Below are positions 53,289-64,000 of a stretch of 64,000 nucleotides of DNA, in pieces (the stretch's first letter is position 1; each line of letters opens with the position of its first letter). The notes under the pieces are model-generated. The model saw nothing but the letters and a program-made list of their open reading frames with translations. It was not told the DNA's origin and did no database searches. The stretch is from Streptomyces sp. CGMCC 4.7035 (GTDB taxonomy: Bacteria > Actinomycetota > Actinomycetes > Streptomycetales > Streptomycetaceae), in the NCBI RefSeq assembly GCF_031583065.1, contig NZ_CP134053.1, forward strand, positions 1,736,001 to 1,800,000. Direction: 5' to 3'. The position numbers were made by a program, and so were the translations under genes.

Positions 53289-54452
53289 ATGGCTTACCTC
53301 GACCACGCCGCGACCACCCCGATGCTCCCCGAGGCGGCAGAGGCACTGACCGCGCAGCTCGGCATCACCGGCAACGCCTCCTCGCTGCACGCGTCCGGCC
53401 GTCGCGCGCGACGCACCGTCGAAGAGGCCCGCGAAACCCTCGCCGAAGCGCTGGGCGCCCGCCCCAGCGAGGTCGTCTTCACCTCCGGTGGCACCGAGGC
53501 CGACAACCTCGCCGTCAAGGGGCTGTACTGGTCCCGCCGCGCCGCCGATCCCGCCCGCACCCGCGTCCTCGCCAGCCCCGTCGAGCACCACGCGGTCCTC
53601 GACGCCGTGCACTGGCTCGGTGAGCACGAGGGCGCCACCGTCGAGTACCTGCCCGTCGACCCCTACGGCCGCGTCCACCCGGAGGCCCTGCGCGAGGCCA
53701 TCGCCCGCAACCCCGACGACGTCGCCCTGGTCACCGTCATGTGGGCCAACAACGAGATCGGCACGCTCATGCCGGTCCGCGAACTGGCCGATGTGGCAGG
53801 TGAGTTCGGCATCCCGCTGCATGCCGACGCGGTCCAGGCCTTCGGTCAGGTCCCGGTCGACTTCGAGGCCTCGGGCCTCGCCGCGATGACGGTCTCCGGC
53901 CACAAGATCGGCGGTCCGTACGGCATCGGCGCGCTGCTCCTCGGCCGCGCGTACAGCCCCGTACCGGTGCTGCACGGCGGCGGCCAGGAGCGCCATGTCC
54001 GCTCCGGCACCCTCGACGTGCCGGCCATCGCCTCCTTCGCGGTCGCCGGACGGCTCGCCGCCGAGCAACGCGCGTGGTTCGCCCGCGAGATCGGCGGCTT
54101 GCGCGACGACCTGATCGCCGCGGTCCGTGCGGCCGTCCCGGACGCGATCCTGGGAGGGGACCCGGTGGACCGACTCCCGGCCAACGCGCACTTCACCTTC
54201 CCGGGCTGCGAGGGCGACTCCCTGCTCCTGCTGCTGGACGCGCAGGGCATCGAGTGCTCCACGGGCTCCGCCTGCACGGCCGGTGTCGCCCAGCCGAGCC
54301 ATGTCCTCCTCGCCACCGGCACCGATCCGGACCTGGCCCGCGGCACCCTGCGCTTCTCCCTCGGCCACACGTCCACGGAGGCCGACGTCGAGGCGGTCGC
54401 CAAGGCGATCGGCCCCGCGGTGGAGCGTGCGCGCACCGCGGGACTGACCTGA
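53289..54452 (+). CDS. Cysteine desulfurase (IscS/NifS type)
   Basis: The 387-residue PLP enzyme takes sulfur from cysteine as a persulfide. The PLP Lys lies in [13 protein letters not shown] (near 205) and the persulfide Cys near 324 in [12 protein letters not shown]-terminal YLDHAATTP and GTEADN are intact. There is no N-terminal extension. It lies just upstream of mnmA on the same strand (an amidase gene runs opposite between them), so it most likely supplies sulfur for tRNA 2-thiolation. Confidence 0.94.
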   Translation: MAYLDHAATTPMLPEAAEALTAQLGITGNASSLHASGRRARRTVEEARETLAEALGARPSEVVFTSGGTEADNLAVKGLYWSRRAADPARTRVLASPVEHHAVLDAVHWLGEHEGATVEYLPVDPYGRVHPEALREAIARNPDDVALVTVMWANNEIGTLMPVRELADVAGEFGIPLHADAVQAFGQVPVDFEASGLAAMTVSGHKIGGPYGIGALLLGRAYSPVPVLHGGGQERHVRSGTLDVPAIASFAVAGRLAAEQRAWFAREIGGLRDDLIAAVRAAVPDAILGGDPVDRLPANAHFTFPGCEGDSLLLLLDAQGIECSTGSACTAGVAQPSHVLLATGTDPDLARGTLRFSLGHTSTEADVEAVAKAIGPAVERARTAGLT

Positions 54453-54673
54453 CGGCGGGAGCGCGGACATCGGACTTAGGGGGACGTCATGGACGCTGTG
54501 AGGGCGCAGTGACCGTGACGGCCCCACAACTGCCTTGGACAAAAGACAAGTTGTCGCGCCCCTGATCGCGTGAAGGGTGCGGGACGCATCGGACACACGC
54601 TTCTCGAAGGCCGCTCACAACGTCGATGGAGAGTGACTTGGGTCACATTCTCCTAAGGCTGTGTACGCGCTCC

Positions 54674-55339
54674 TCAAGCGCCCTGCGCGCGCTGTGCCCC
54701 GGCTGTCCGGGCGCTGCGTACGAGCCTCATATACCGGTCCCAGTCCCAGTGCGGCCCCGGATCCGTGTGGTCCGTGCCCGGCACCTCCACATGTCCGATG
54801 ATGTGCTCGCGGTCGACGGGTATGCCGTACCGCCCGCATATCCCGGCCGTGAGCCGCGCCGACGCCTCGTACATCGCGTCCGTGAAGGAGGAGGCGCGCT
54901 CCACGAAGCCCTCGTGCTCGACTCCGACGCTGCGCTCGTTGTACTCACGGTTGCCCGCGTGGAACGCCACGTCCAGCTCGCGGACCATCTGCGTGACGTG
55001 GCCGTCCTTGCGCACGATGTAGTGCGCCGCCGCGCCGTGCGCCGGGTCCTGGAAGACCTTCACCGCGCTGCGGTAACCGCCCTGGGTGACATGGATGACC
55101 ACACGGTCTATGCCGTAGTCGTCGGGCCGGTCCGCGCGCCGCAGGTTCGCCGACGACGCGGCTACCCACTGCGCGCCCCGGAAGTCGACCGCGCCCTCCA
55201 CCCGCGGCTTCTCCACGCCGGGCAGCCGCCACCACAGGTGCGCCAGCTCCTGCCGTGCCAGCGCGACCGTGCCCACCCCGGCCGCCGCGCCGCCGACCAG
55301 CAGCGCCCGCCGCCCGAGCCGCCGGTCGCCGTCTCTCAC
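54674..55339 (-). CDS. Exported N-acetylmuramoyl-L-alanine amidase (Amidase_2)
   Basis: The 221-residue protein starts with a twin-arginine-like signal (RRLGRRALLVGGAAAGVGTV). An Amidase_2/PGRP domain follows, with zinc ligand His in VVIHVTQGGY, AHYIVRKDGHVTQMV, Glu in VGVEHEGFV, and the second His/Asp set HVEVPGTDHTDPGPHWDW. It cleaves the lactyl-amide bond between muramic acid and the stem peptide, outside the membrane. GTG 55339 has GGGGGAT about 10 bases upstream; GTG 55357 is possible. The gap 54453-54673 downstream holds no gene. Confidence 0.9.
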   Translation of the reverse strand: MRDGDRRLGRRALLVGGAAAGVGTVALARQELAHLWWRLPGVEKPRVEGAVDFRGAQWVAASSANLRRADRPDDYGIDRVVIHVTQGGYRSAVKVFQDPAHGAAAHYIVRKDGHVTQMVRELDVAFHAGNREYNERSVGVEHEGFVERASSFTDAMYEASARLTAGICGRYGIPVDREHIIGHVEVPGTDHTDPGPHWDWDRYMRLVRSARTAGAQRAQGA

Positions 55340-55418
55340 CGCTTTCCGATCCCCCACATGAACGTCAACGGATACTCGCGGGCCCCGGTTCCCTTGGGCC
55401 CCGTACTCTTGAAGGGCT

Positions 55419-56543
55419 ATGACTGACATCCCGCAGCGCCCCCTCCGCGTCCTCGCCGCCATGTCCGGCGGAGTCGACTCCGCCGTCGCCGCCGCCCGCG
55501 CCGCCGAAGCGGGCCACGACGTGACCGGCGTGCATCTCGCGCTGTCCGCGAACCCGCAGTCGTTCCGCACGGGCGCGCGCGGCTGTTGCACCATCGAGGA
55601 CTCGCGCGACGCCCGCCGCGCCGCGGACGTCATCGGCATCCCGTTCTACGTCTGGGACCTCGCCGAGCGCTTCCGTGAGGACGTGGTCGAGGACTTCATC
55701 GCCGAGTACGAGGCCGGGCGCACCCCGAACCCGTGCCTGCGCTGCAACGAGAAGATCAAGTTCGCGGCGCTCCTGGACAAGGCGCTGGCGCTGGGCTTCG
55801 ACGCGGTCTGCACGGGCCACTACGCCAAGGTCGTGGTGAGCGAGGACGGCACGCGCGAGCTGCACCGCGCCTCCGACATGGCCAAGGACCAGTCGTACGT
55901 CCTCGGCGTGCTGGACGAGAAGCAGCTGGCGCACGCGCTCTTCCCGCTCGGCGACACGGTCACCACGAAGGACGAGATCCGCGCGGAGGCCGAGCGCCGG
56001 GGCCTCGCGGTCGCCAAGAAGCCCGACTCGCACGACATCTGCTTCATCGCGGACGGCGACACCCAGGGCTTCCTCGCCCGGCGCCTGGGCACCGCGGAGG
56101 GCGACATCGTCGACGAGTCCGGCACCAAGCTGGGCACGCACGAAGGGGCGTACGGTTTCACGATCGGCCAGCGCAAGGGCCTCAGGATCGGCACCCCGGC
56201 ACCCGACGGCAAGCCGCGCTACGTCCTCGACATCTCGCCGGTCACCAACACGGTGACGGTGGGCCCGGCGCCCTCCCTGGACGTCGCCGCCCTGACCGCG
56301 ATCAAGCCCCGCTGGTGCGGCGCGGCTCCGTCCGGCCCCGGCACGTACACGGCCCAGCTCCGCGCCCACGGCGGCGAGACGGAGGTGACGGCGGAGCTGG
56401 TCGACGGCGAACTCCAGGTGCGCTTCACCGAGCCGGTCCGCGGCGTCGCCCCCGGCCAGGCGATCGTGCTGTACGACGGCACGCGCGTGGTGGGCTCGGC
56501 GACGATCGCGACGACCACGCGCGCGACCACCGCGGTGGCCTGA
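55419..56543 (+). CDS. mnmA: tRNA-specific 2-thiouridylase MnmA
   Basis: Thiolates U34 of tRNA Lys, Glu and Gln. The 374-residue protein has the ATP-binding PP-loop SGGVDSA (residues 13-19), the first catalytic Cys in [12 protein letters not shown] (near 104) and the second in HDICFI (near 206); the C-terminal beta-barrel is complete. TACTCT lies 10 bases before the ATG and no ribosome-binding site is present, so the mRNA may be leaderless. Functionally paired with the cysteine desulfurase upstream. Confidence 0.96.
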   Translation: MTDIPQRPLRVLAAMSGGVDSAVAAARAAEAGHDVTGVHLALSANPQSFRTGARGCCTIEDSRDARRAADVIGIPFYVWDLAERFREDVVEDFIAEYEAGRTPNPCLRCNEKIKFAALLDKALALGFDAVCTGHYAKVVVSEDGTRELHRASDMAKDQSYVLGVLDEKQLAHALFPLGDTVTTKDEIRAEAERRGLAVAKKPDSHDICFIADGDTQGFLARRLGTAEGDIVDESGTKLGTHEGAYGFTIGQRKGLRIGTPAPDGKPRYVLDISPVTNTVTVGPAPSLDVAALTAIKPRWCGAAPSGPGTYTAQLRAHGGETEVTAELVDGELQVRFTEPVRGVAPGQAIVLYDGTRVVGSATIATTTRATTAVA

Positions 56544-56573
56544 CGACAACCTTGTGGGTCGATACGCCGGACG

Positions 56574-56639
56574 CTGCGGGGCAGTGCACCTGACCCTGCG
56601 GGGCGGTGCACCTGACCCTGCGGGGCAATACACCTGGCT
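56574..56639. repeat. Three tandem 22-bp units between convergent genes
   Basis: CTGCGGGGCAGTGCACCTGA plus CC, then two further copies with one to four changes, ending at the stop codon of the alpha/beta hydrolase. The similar frames around it are low-complexity products of this repeat. Confidence 0.85.
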
Positions 56640-57421
56640 CACACCTGGCTCGCGAAGAACTCAGCGAGGACCGGCGCCAGCACCTCAGGGTCCACCATGT
56701 GGGTCTGGCCCTCCAGGGTGCGGTACGTGCCCTGGGGTGCCGACTCCGCGACCGCCCGCGTCGCCCTGCGCAGCCACTCGGGGCTCGCGGCGCCCGCGAG
56801 GGCCAGGACCGGGACGGTGATCGAGGCGAGCCGGTCCCGGGGGACCAGGCCGTCGCCCATCACGGCGTCGTCGTACGCGAGGGTCGGTGCGATCGCCTCC
56901 ATGCCGGCCCACATGGGGGACTGGCGGGCGTTCGCGATCATCTCCGGAGCCAGGCCGGTGAGCGTGAGGAACAGCTCGACCGCGTCCCCGCGGCGGCCCT
57001 GGGCGAGCGCCTCGGTGAGGTTCCTGGTGTACTCCGCGCGCTCCTCGGCGCCGCCGTAGTCGGCGAACGGCGTCTCGTAGACGGCGACCGAGCGGACCGG
57101 CAGTCCGCTGGCCGCCGCCTCCAGTGCCAGCGCGCCGCCCGACGAGATGCCGTACAGCGCCGCCTCGCCGCCCGCCGTCTTGATCAGCGCCGCGAGGTCC
57201 TCGACCTCGCGGGCCACCGCGTACGGCGCCGTGTCGTCGCTCTCACCGCGGCCCCGGCGGTCGTACACGATGACACTGAAGCCGTTTGAGAGGCGCGCGG
57301 CCAGGGGCGCCACCGTGGCGCCCGTGGACATCGCGCCGCTCACCAGGACGACCGCCGGGCCCTGTCCGGTGCGCTCGTACGCGAGAGTGGTGCCGTCGCG
57401 CGAGATGGTCTGCTTGTCCAT
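56639..57421 (-). CDS. Alpha/beta hydrolase
   Basis: The 260-residue protein has the canonical fold: oxyanion strand VVLVSGAMS, VIVYDRRGRGES, nucleophile elbow GISSGG (Ser near 94), acid in the strand before PVLALAGAAS, and His in EGQTHMVDPE near 242. No signal peptide. Family members range from esterases to haloperoxidase-like enzymes; the substrate cannot be told. Confidence 0.88.
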   Translation of the reverse strand: MDKQTISRDGTTLAYERTGQGPAVVLVSGAMSTGATVAPLAARLSNGFSVIVYDRRGRGESDDTAPYAVAREVEDLAALIKTAGGEAALYGISSGGALALEAAASGLPVRSVAVYETPFADYGGAEERAEYTRNLTEALAQGRRGDAVELFLTLTGLAPEMIANARQSPMWAGMEAIAPTLAYDDAVMGDGLVPRDRLASITVPVLALAGAASPEWLRRATRAVAESAPQGTYRTLEGQTHMVDPEVLAPVLAEFFASQV

Positions 57422-57462
57422 GTCTGTGAGACTGCCGCACGAAACGGCATTAAAACGGCATT

Positions 57463-57527
57463 AAGCGGTCACGACACTTCTACTACTTCAAGCGGTCACG
57501 ACACTTCTGCTTCGTAGAAGCAGAAGT
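57463..57527. repeat. Duplicated 19-bp sequence and long hairpin at the 3' end of the DUF427 gene
   Basis: AAGCGGTCACGACACTTCT occurs at 57463-57481 and again at 57490-57508; the second copy contains the DUF427 stop codon. Next to it ACTTCTGCTTC and GAAGCAGAAGT form an 11-bp stem with a 3-base loop (57503-57527), inside the last codons. A smaller repeat, ACGGCATTAA, lies just before. The hairpin may terminate transcription. Confidence 0.8.
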
Positions 57528-57819
57528 GGTCCTTGATCTGCGCGACCTCCGGCTTGGGGTCGGGATACGCCCAGACGAGGTCCGCCGCGTCCGGCAGGGA
57601 CCAGTAGGACGCGGTGCCCTTGAACGGGCAGACGGTGTGCGTGTCGGATGCGGTCAGCAGGTCGAGGCGTACGTCCTCGGCGGGGATGTAGTACCGCGGG
57701 GGACAGCCGGTCTCGCGCAGGACGAGCGCGCGGTCGCTCTCCGCCAGGACCTGTCCGCCGTGCACCACGCGCACGTGCTGGTCGCCTTGCTCGATGGTGA
57801 TCGTGTGTCCTTCGGTCAT
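57496..57819 (-). CDS. DUF427-family protein
   Basis: The 107-residue single-domain protein has the DUF427 pattern: RVVHGGQVLAESDRALVLRE, PPRYYIPAEDV, THTVCPFKGTASYWS and AWAYPDPKPE-like VWAYPDPKPEVAQIKDHFCF. These small beta proteins are widespread in actinobacteria and fungi; the function is unknown. It lies 51 bases from the divergent LOG gene. Confidence 0.92.
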   Translation of the reverse strand: MTEGHTITIEQGDQHVRVVHGGQVLAESDRALVLRETGCPPRYYIPAEDVRLDLLTASDTHTVCPFKGTASYWSLPDAADLVWAYPDPKPEVAQIKDHFCFYEAEVS

Positions 57820-57869
57820 ACCGGAAAAGCGCTCGCGGGACCCTGGTTCTTCCCGCGTACGGTGGCGGC

Positions 57870-58409
57870 ATGAACATCTGCGTCTTCCTCTCCGCCGCCG
57901 ACCTCGACGACCGCTACACGCGCCCCGCCCGTGAATTCGCGGAACTGCTGGGCAAGGGCGGGCACACCCTGGTCTGGGGCGGCTCGGACGTCGGTCTGAT
58001 GAAGGTGGTCGCGGACGGGGTGCAGGAGGCCGGCGGCAGGCTGCTGGGCGTGTCCGTGGAGTTCCTGGCGGCCAAGGCCAGGGCGGGCGTCGACGAGATG
58101 GTGATCGCCAAGGACCTCGCCGAGCGGAAGAGGCTGCTCCTGGAGAAGGGCGACGCCGTGGTGATCATGGTCGGCGGGACCGGGACGCTCGACGAGGCGA
58201 CCGAGATCCTGGAGCTGAAGAAGCACGGGCACACCGACAAGCCGGTGGTCCTGCTGAACACGGAGGGCTTCTACGACGGCCTGAAGGAGCAGTTCCGGCG
58301 TATGGAGGACGAGGGTTTCCTGCCACGTCCGCTCGCGGACCTGGTGTTCTTCGCCGAGGAGCCGGTGGGGGCGCTGGCGTATCTGGAGGAGTCGCTCGGT
58401 ATCCAGTAG
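57870..58409 (+). CDS. LOG-family protein (TIGR00730-like)
   Basis: The 179-residue Rossmann-like protein is related to cytokinin riboside 5'-monophosphate phosphoribohydrolases. The substrate loop reads VGGTGTLDEATEI, where family members have PGGxGTxxE; the Pro is Val but the Gly, Thr and Glu are kept. The Arg/Lys segment AERKRLLLEKGDA is present. It probably cleaves a nucleotide-type N-glycosidic bond. TACGGT lies about 8 bases before the ATG without a ribosome site, so it may be leaderless. Confidence 0.88.
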   Translation: MNICVFLSAADLDDRYTRPAREFAELLGKGGHTLVWGGSDVGLMKVVADGVQEAGGRLLGVSVEFLAAKARAGVDEMVIAKDLAERKRLLLEKGDAVVIMVGGTGTLDEATEILELKKHGHTDKPVVLLNTEGFYDGLKEQFRRMEDEGFLPRPLADLVFFAEEPVGALAYLEESLGIQ

Positions 58410-58424
58410 GGCCGTGATGCGAGC

Positions 58425-59123
58425 ATGGCGGACATGGCTACTCATGTGATCACCGGGGCGGGTTCCGGCATCGGCGCGGCCGTGGCCCGCCGCCTGCACG
58501 CGCGCGGGGACGACCTCGTGCTGCACGCGCGCGACGCGGGGCGGGCGAAGGACCTGGCGGCCGAGTTCCCCGGGGCCAGGACCCTGGTCGGCGACCTCGC
58601 GGATCCCGACAAGCTGTCCTGGGCGTTCTCCCACCAGAGCCTGCCGGACCGGGTGGACTCGCTCCTGCACATCGCGGGCGTGGTCGACCTGGGCCCGGTG
58701 GGCGAGCTGACCCCGAAGTCCTGGCGCCACCAGCTCAACGTCAACCTGATCGCCCCCGCCGAACTGACCCGCCACTTCCTGCCCCAACTCCGCGCCGCCC
58801 GCGGCCACGTGGTCTTCGTTAACTCGGGCGCCGGCCTGACCGCCCACGCCGACTGGTCCGCGTACGCCGCGTCGAAGCACGGTCTCAAGGCCCTCGCGGA
58901 CTCGCTGCGGCACGAGGAGCACGGCAACGGCGTCCGCGTCACCTCCGTCTACCCCGGCCGCACCGCCAGCCCCATGCAGGCCAAGGTCCACCAGCAGGAG
59001 GGCAAGGACTACGACGCGTCGAAGTGGATCGACCCCGAGTCGGTCGCGACGACGATCCTGATGGCCATCGACCTGCCGAGGGACGCGGAGATCAACGACG
59101 TGACGGTGCGGCCGGGGCGCTGA
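58425..59123 (+). CDS. Short-chain dehydrogenase/reductase
   Basis: The 232-residue classical SDR has the cofactor motif TGAGSGIG near residue 10 and catalytic Tyr-Lys in YAASK near 146-150, with Ser in VNSGAG. Arg in VLHARDAGRAKDL after the second strand suggests NADPH preference. Substrate unknown. It starts 15 bases after the LOG gene, so the two are probably co-transcribed. Confidence 0.92.
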   Translation: MADMATHVITGAGSGIGAAVARRLHARGDDLVLHARDAGRAKDLAAEFPGARTLVGDLADPDKLSWAFSHQSLPDRVDSLLHIAGVVDLGPVGELTPKSWRHQLNVNLIAPAELTRHFLPQLRAARGHVVFVNSGAGLTAHADWSAYAASKHGLKALADSLRHEEHGNGVRVTSVYPGRTASPMQAKVHQQEGKDYDASKWIDPESVATTILMAIDLPRDAEINDVTVRPGR

Positions 59124-59175
59124 ATCCGGTCGGGGGAAGAGACAGGGAAACAGACAGGGGGAGAGGCAGGGGGCG

Positions 59176-59604
59176 ATGAAGAGCGGTGACGAGATCCGGG
59201 CCTGGCTGGACGACGTCTGGGGCCGCACCGAGGCCGCGGTGGTCCTGGCCCGGGGGGACGACGGCGGTCCGCCGGCCAAGCGTCGCGTCCTCGCCGAGGT
59301 GTACGACGACGACGCCCTCGCGGAGCTGCGGGAGCTGACCACGTCCGGCGAGTTCACGGGCGACATCTGCCGCTGCTTCGGCAGCCTGACCGTCGCCCTG
59401 CTGGACGCCCGCGGCGACTTCATCGGCAGCGGCAGTTACCACGGCCAGGACGCCATCTCCTGGGAACGCGGCAGTTTCCGCAACAACCTGGAGGTCGCCG
59501 ACCCGGAGGGGTTGGACGCCTTCTTCCGGCGGCACGGGGTATACCGGTTCTTCCGGCGGCACGGGGTGTACCGGCCGCGCGACCGGACACCGGAGGGTGC
59601 GTAG
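59176..59604 (+). CDS. Uncharacterised protein with C-terminal tandem duplication
   Basis: The 142-residue soluble protein has no recognised family. Residues about 1-115 look like a compact alpha/beta domain (RAWLDDVWGRTEAAVVLARG, GDICRCFGSLTVALLDARGD). A 9-residue unit, FFRRHGVYR, is then repeated exactly twice, followed by a short charged tail. It lies between the SDR and MetE-like genes on the same strand, 52 bases after the SDR. Confidence 0.75.
   Translation: MKSGDEIRAWLDDVWGRTEAAVVLARGDDGGPPAKRRVLAEVYDDDALAELRELTTSGEFTGDICRCFGSLTVALLDARGDFIGSGSYHGQDAISWERGSFRNNLEVADPEGLDAFFRRHGVYRFFRRHGVYRPRDRTPEGA
59521..59574 (+). repeat. 27-bp in-frame tandem duplication
   Basis: Two 27-base copies, TTCTTCCGGCGGCACGGGGT then ATACCGG or GTACCGG, differ at one base and code for identical FFRRHGVYR. 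Confidence 0.95.
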
Positions 59605-59613
59605 GCTGCCGGG

Positions 59614-60621
59614 GTGAGTGAAAACAGCCAGTTCAGGTTCGGTGCCGCCACCGGGGTCGGGTCCATGCCAGGCGGGGACGCTCGGGAGGCGGCGAAGACC
59701 GTCACCGGGAGCTTCGAAGACTTCCCGTTTCTCGCCGAACTGCCGGCCCGGGGGCCCGGTGCGGACATGATCGGGCGGACCGCCGGGATGCTCGTCGACC
59801 TGTACGCGCGCGTGGAGCCCAGCGGCTGGCGGTTCGGCGACCGGCCGGGGCGGGACACCAAGCGGGCCCGCTCCTGGCTCGGCGAGGACCTCGACGCGCT
59901 GGAGGAGTTCACCCAGGAGTACGAGGGGGCGCTGAAGGTGCAGGCGGTGGGGCCCTGGACGCTGGCCGCCGCGCTGGAGCTGAAGAACGGCGAGGCCGCG
60001 CTCTCCGACGCCGGCGCCTGCCGTGATCTCGCCGGGTCGCTCGCCGAAGGGCTGGGGCTCCACCTCGACGAGGTGCGGCGTCGCGTGCCCGGTGCCCGGA
60101 TCGTGCTGCAACTCGACGAGCCGTCGCTCACCCCCGTACTGCGCGGGCAGGTGAGGAGCGCGAGCGGCTACCGCACCCACCGGGCCGTGGACCGGCAGGT
60201 CGTCGAGGCCACGCTGCGGGACGTCGTCGGGGTTCACGCCGAGGGCCCGGTCGTGGTCCACTCCTGCGCACCGGACGTCCCGTTCGCCCTCCTGCGCAGG
60301 GCGGGCGCGGCCGGTGTCTCCTTCGACTTCTCGCTCCTCACCGAGCGTGACGACGACGCGATCGGAGAGGCGGTGGAAGGGGGCACCCGGCTCTTCGTCG
60401 GGGTTGTCCCGGGCACGGACGGCCCATTGTCAGACCCTGCCGGTAGCGTCATGGGTGTCAGGACGCTGTGGCGCAGGCTGGGGCTGCGTCCGGGGCTTCT
60501 CGCGGACGCGGTCACGGTCACGCCGACGTGCGGGCTCGCGGGCGCTTCCCCGGACTACGCACGCAAGGCGCTCGCCCACTGCGTCCGGGCGGCGAGGTCC
60601 CTCGCGGACAACCCAGAGTAA
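59614..60621 (+). CDS. MetE-C-terminal-like protein (cobalamin-independent methionine synthase fold)
   Basis: The 335-residue protein is one barrel resembling the catalytic C-terminal half of MetE. It begins with GVGSMPGGD and has the acidic ILQLDEPSL, a zinc-type HSC near 215-217 (VVVHSCAPDV), and Cys near 307 in TPTCGLAG. It lacks the N-terminal half, so it is not a full MetE; archaeal core-MetE proteins are built this way and use other methyl donors. Translation begins at GTG 59614, 7 bases after TAGGCT, so it is probably leaderless. It precedes ligA by 15 bases. Confidence 0.85.
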   Translation: MSENSQFRFGAATGVGSMPGGDAREAAKTVTGSFEDFPFLAELPARGPGADMIGRTAGMLVDLYARVEPSGWRFGDRPGRDTKRARSWLGEDLDALEEFTQEYEGALKVQAVGPWTLAAALELKNGEAALSDAGACRDLAGSLAEGLGLHLDEVRRRVPGARIVLQLDEPSLTPVLRGQVRSASGYRTHRAVDRQVVEATLRDVVGVHAEGPVVVHSCAPDVPFALLRRAGAAGVSFDFSLLTERDDDAIGEAVEGGTRLFVGVVPGTDGPLSDPAGSVMGVRTLWRRLGLRPGLLADAVTVTPTCGLAGASPDYARKALAHCVRAARSLADNPE

Positions 60622-62829
<2,208 letters not shown>

Positions 62830-63056
62830 CGGTTCAAGGCCACCCGTTCGGCGCATACCAGATGCATACGGGTGGCCGGGGCGCATTCGGGCAACCGTCG
62901 ACGACCGCTGCCCGTGGAAGCCTTCTGCGGCCTACTGTTGAGGTGTGCGCCTGCCGTGCCCGGACGCGTGGTGGGTTTTCAGACGCTGTGCCGTTGACGG
63001 TTCGTCGGGCATTGGGCCGCGTGGCGTGGGCACCGCCGGCTGTGAGAGGGACGGGA

Positions 63057-64000
63057 ATGGAACCGACCGAGAGCGCTGCCTCGGACTCACGGCTGCGCCG
63101 GATGTCCGGTGCCTGGCGCGCGGGCCGCCGGAGTGGGCGGCCTTCGGAGCGCACGGGCGCGGACGGCCGAAACGCCGTGCCGGGGACCCTTCCCGGTGTG
63201 CCGCACGCACCGGGAGGCGTCCCCAGAGCACCGAGGACCATCCCGGGGGTCGGAGGCGTACCGGGGATCGCCCCCGTGACCGGACCGCTTGCCACCGGGC
63301 ATGCCACCGAACCGCCCGGCCACGACAGCGAGCGGCACATGTCCTGGCCCGCGCTGCCCGCGGCGGTGGTCGCGGGCGCCGGGTTCGCCCTCGGCGTCGG
63401 CTTCTACCGCGCGTTCGGCGGACACCACGCGCTCTTCCCGTCCGGCACGGTCGGCTGGTCCCTGGCCGTGCTCACCGGCATCATCGTCGGCCACCTGGTC
63501 GCGCTCGGCCGCGCCCGCTGGTGGGGCGGCACGGGCTCGGGCGCCGCCCTGACCCTCGCCGTCCTGCTGCTGTACGGCTGGGTGCCCGCCGGGATGGTCA
63601 GCCTCACCGTCGTCGTACTGGTCGGCATAGCCCGGCTGGACCGCTGGCGGCAGGGCATACTGCACGGCTCGGTCGACATTCTCGGCATCGGCGCCGGGGC
63701 GCTCGTCCTGGCCGCCTTCGGACGCGTCCCGACCGTCGAGACGCCTTGGGACCCGCAGAGCTGGACCGTCTACACCGCGCCCGAGGTCGCCCTCGTCGCC
63801 ACCGCCTACCTCGCGGTCACCCGGCTGCTGCTGTGGTACCTGCACGCGCCGCGCGCCGGCGGGCTGCCCACCGTCGCCCGCACCGCCCTGGTCCGGCACG
63901 GGCTCGTCGCGATCGCGCTGTTCGGTATCGCGCCGCTGGTATGCGTGGTCGCCGTCGCCCAGCCCATCCTGCTGCCGCTGTTCTCCATCCCGCTCATCGC
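63057..64000 (+). CDS. Multi-spanning membrane protein, truncated by window edge (possible c-di-GMP enzyme N-terminus)
   Basis: The frame is open from ATG 63057 to the end of the window (314 residues visible). A basic, Gly/Pro-rich cytoplasmic N-terminus (about 1-95, with PGVP/PGVG repeats) is followed by at least six hydrophobic helices. The right edge is still within the membrane part. In S. coelicolor, as I recall, the gene after ligA is rmdB, a membrane-bound GGDEF-EAL protein with such an N-terminus; nothing of the catalytic domains is visible here. GAGAGGG lies about 8 bases upstream. The gap 62830-63056 holds no gene. Confidence 0.75.
   Translation, partial: MEPTESAASDSRLRRMSGAWRAGRRSGRPSERTGADGRNAVPGTLPGVPHAPGGVPRAPRTIPGVGGVPGIAPVTGPLATGHATEPPGHDSERHMSWPALPAAVVAGAGFALGVGFYRAFGGHHALFPSGTVGWSLAVLTGIIVGHLVALGRARWWGGTGSGAALTLAVLLLYGWVPAGMVSLTVVVLVGIARLDRWRQGILHGSVDILGIGAGALVLAAFGRVPTVETPWDPQSWTVYTAPEVALVATAYLAVTRLLLWYLHAPRAGGLPTVARTALVRHGLVAIALFGIAPLVCVVAVAQPILLPLFSIPLI

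Noticed and set aside
53172..54596. 474-residue minus-strand open frame
   Set aside because: Antisense shadow of the cysteine desulfurase gene.
63087..63899. 270-residue minus-strand open frame near the right edge
   Set aside because: Opposite a plus-strand frame with a ribosome site, start and regular membrane helices that runs off the window; the minus frame is Gly/Ala/Asp/Arg-rich shadow.

Overview
The window is chromosomal DNA from a Streptomyces. The signs are very high GC with strong third-position G/C, frequent GTG starts and ATGA overlaps, many lipoproteins, and several interspersed repeat families typical of the genus. The gene order sdaA-glyA-gcvH-gcvT, SseB pair, five-gene oligopeptide permease, cysteine desulfurase, mnmA, ligA matches what I remember of the S. 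coelicolor SCO54xx core region; this is memory, not a search.

Layout. 1-6551 (minus): four ABC exporter half-transporters in one overlapping operon, forming two putative heterodimers. 6769-10385 (plus): a DrrAB-type exporter and a NarL-type two-component system in a translationally coupled operon. 10451-15464: glycogen debranching enzyme GlgX, and divergently two paralogous L,D-transpeptidase lipoproteins. 15581-24381: enoyl-CoA hydratase, RsbW-like ATPase, a degenerate NodB-type deacetylase with a beta-propeller lipoprotein, GNAT/MerR divergon, EF-hand protein, MOSC protein, patatin/TetR divergon with two long palindromic operators, and a GH25 muramidase. 24745-25362 is a serine/glycine-rich lipoprotein.

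25.4-30.5 kb looks like an accessory insertion. It holds a PAS-PAS-GAF-PP2C-HATPase regulator, a secreted protein built of 17 tandem 14-residue repeats, an orphan response regulator without its phospho-acceptor Asp, and gene remnants resembling PaaX and MreB C-termini. The repeat protein and its regulator are the best candidate here for something undescribed.

30.6-35.2 kb (minus) is a glycine/serine/one-carbon operon, gcvT-gcvH-glyA-sdaA, behind a tandem glycine riboswitch. 35.4-38 kb holds a P-loop protein and two SseB-like proteins. 38.3-44.9 kb is an oligopeptide ABC importer whose last ATPase has an unusual acidic repeat tail. 45-53.2 kb: M1-like metallopeptidase, TRIC-like channel, membrane esterase, thioesterase, TIGR03086/WYL divergon, low-complexity lipoprotein, and a TetR regulator next to two small membrane proteins. 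53.3-62.8 kb: cysteine desulfurase and MnmA (together supporting tRNA 2-thiolation), an amidase, hydrolase, DUF427, LOG, SDR, a MetE-like protein and NAD-dependent DNA ligase LigA. The right edge cuts a multi-spanning membrane protein, possibly the start of a c-di-GMP enzyme. No rRNA, tRNA, CRISPR array or insertion sequence was seen.
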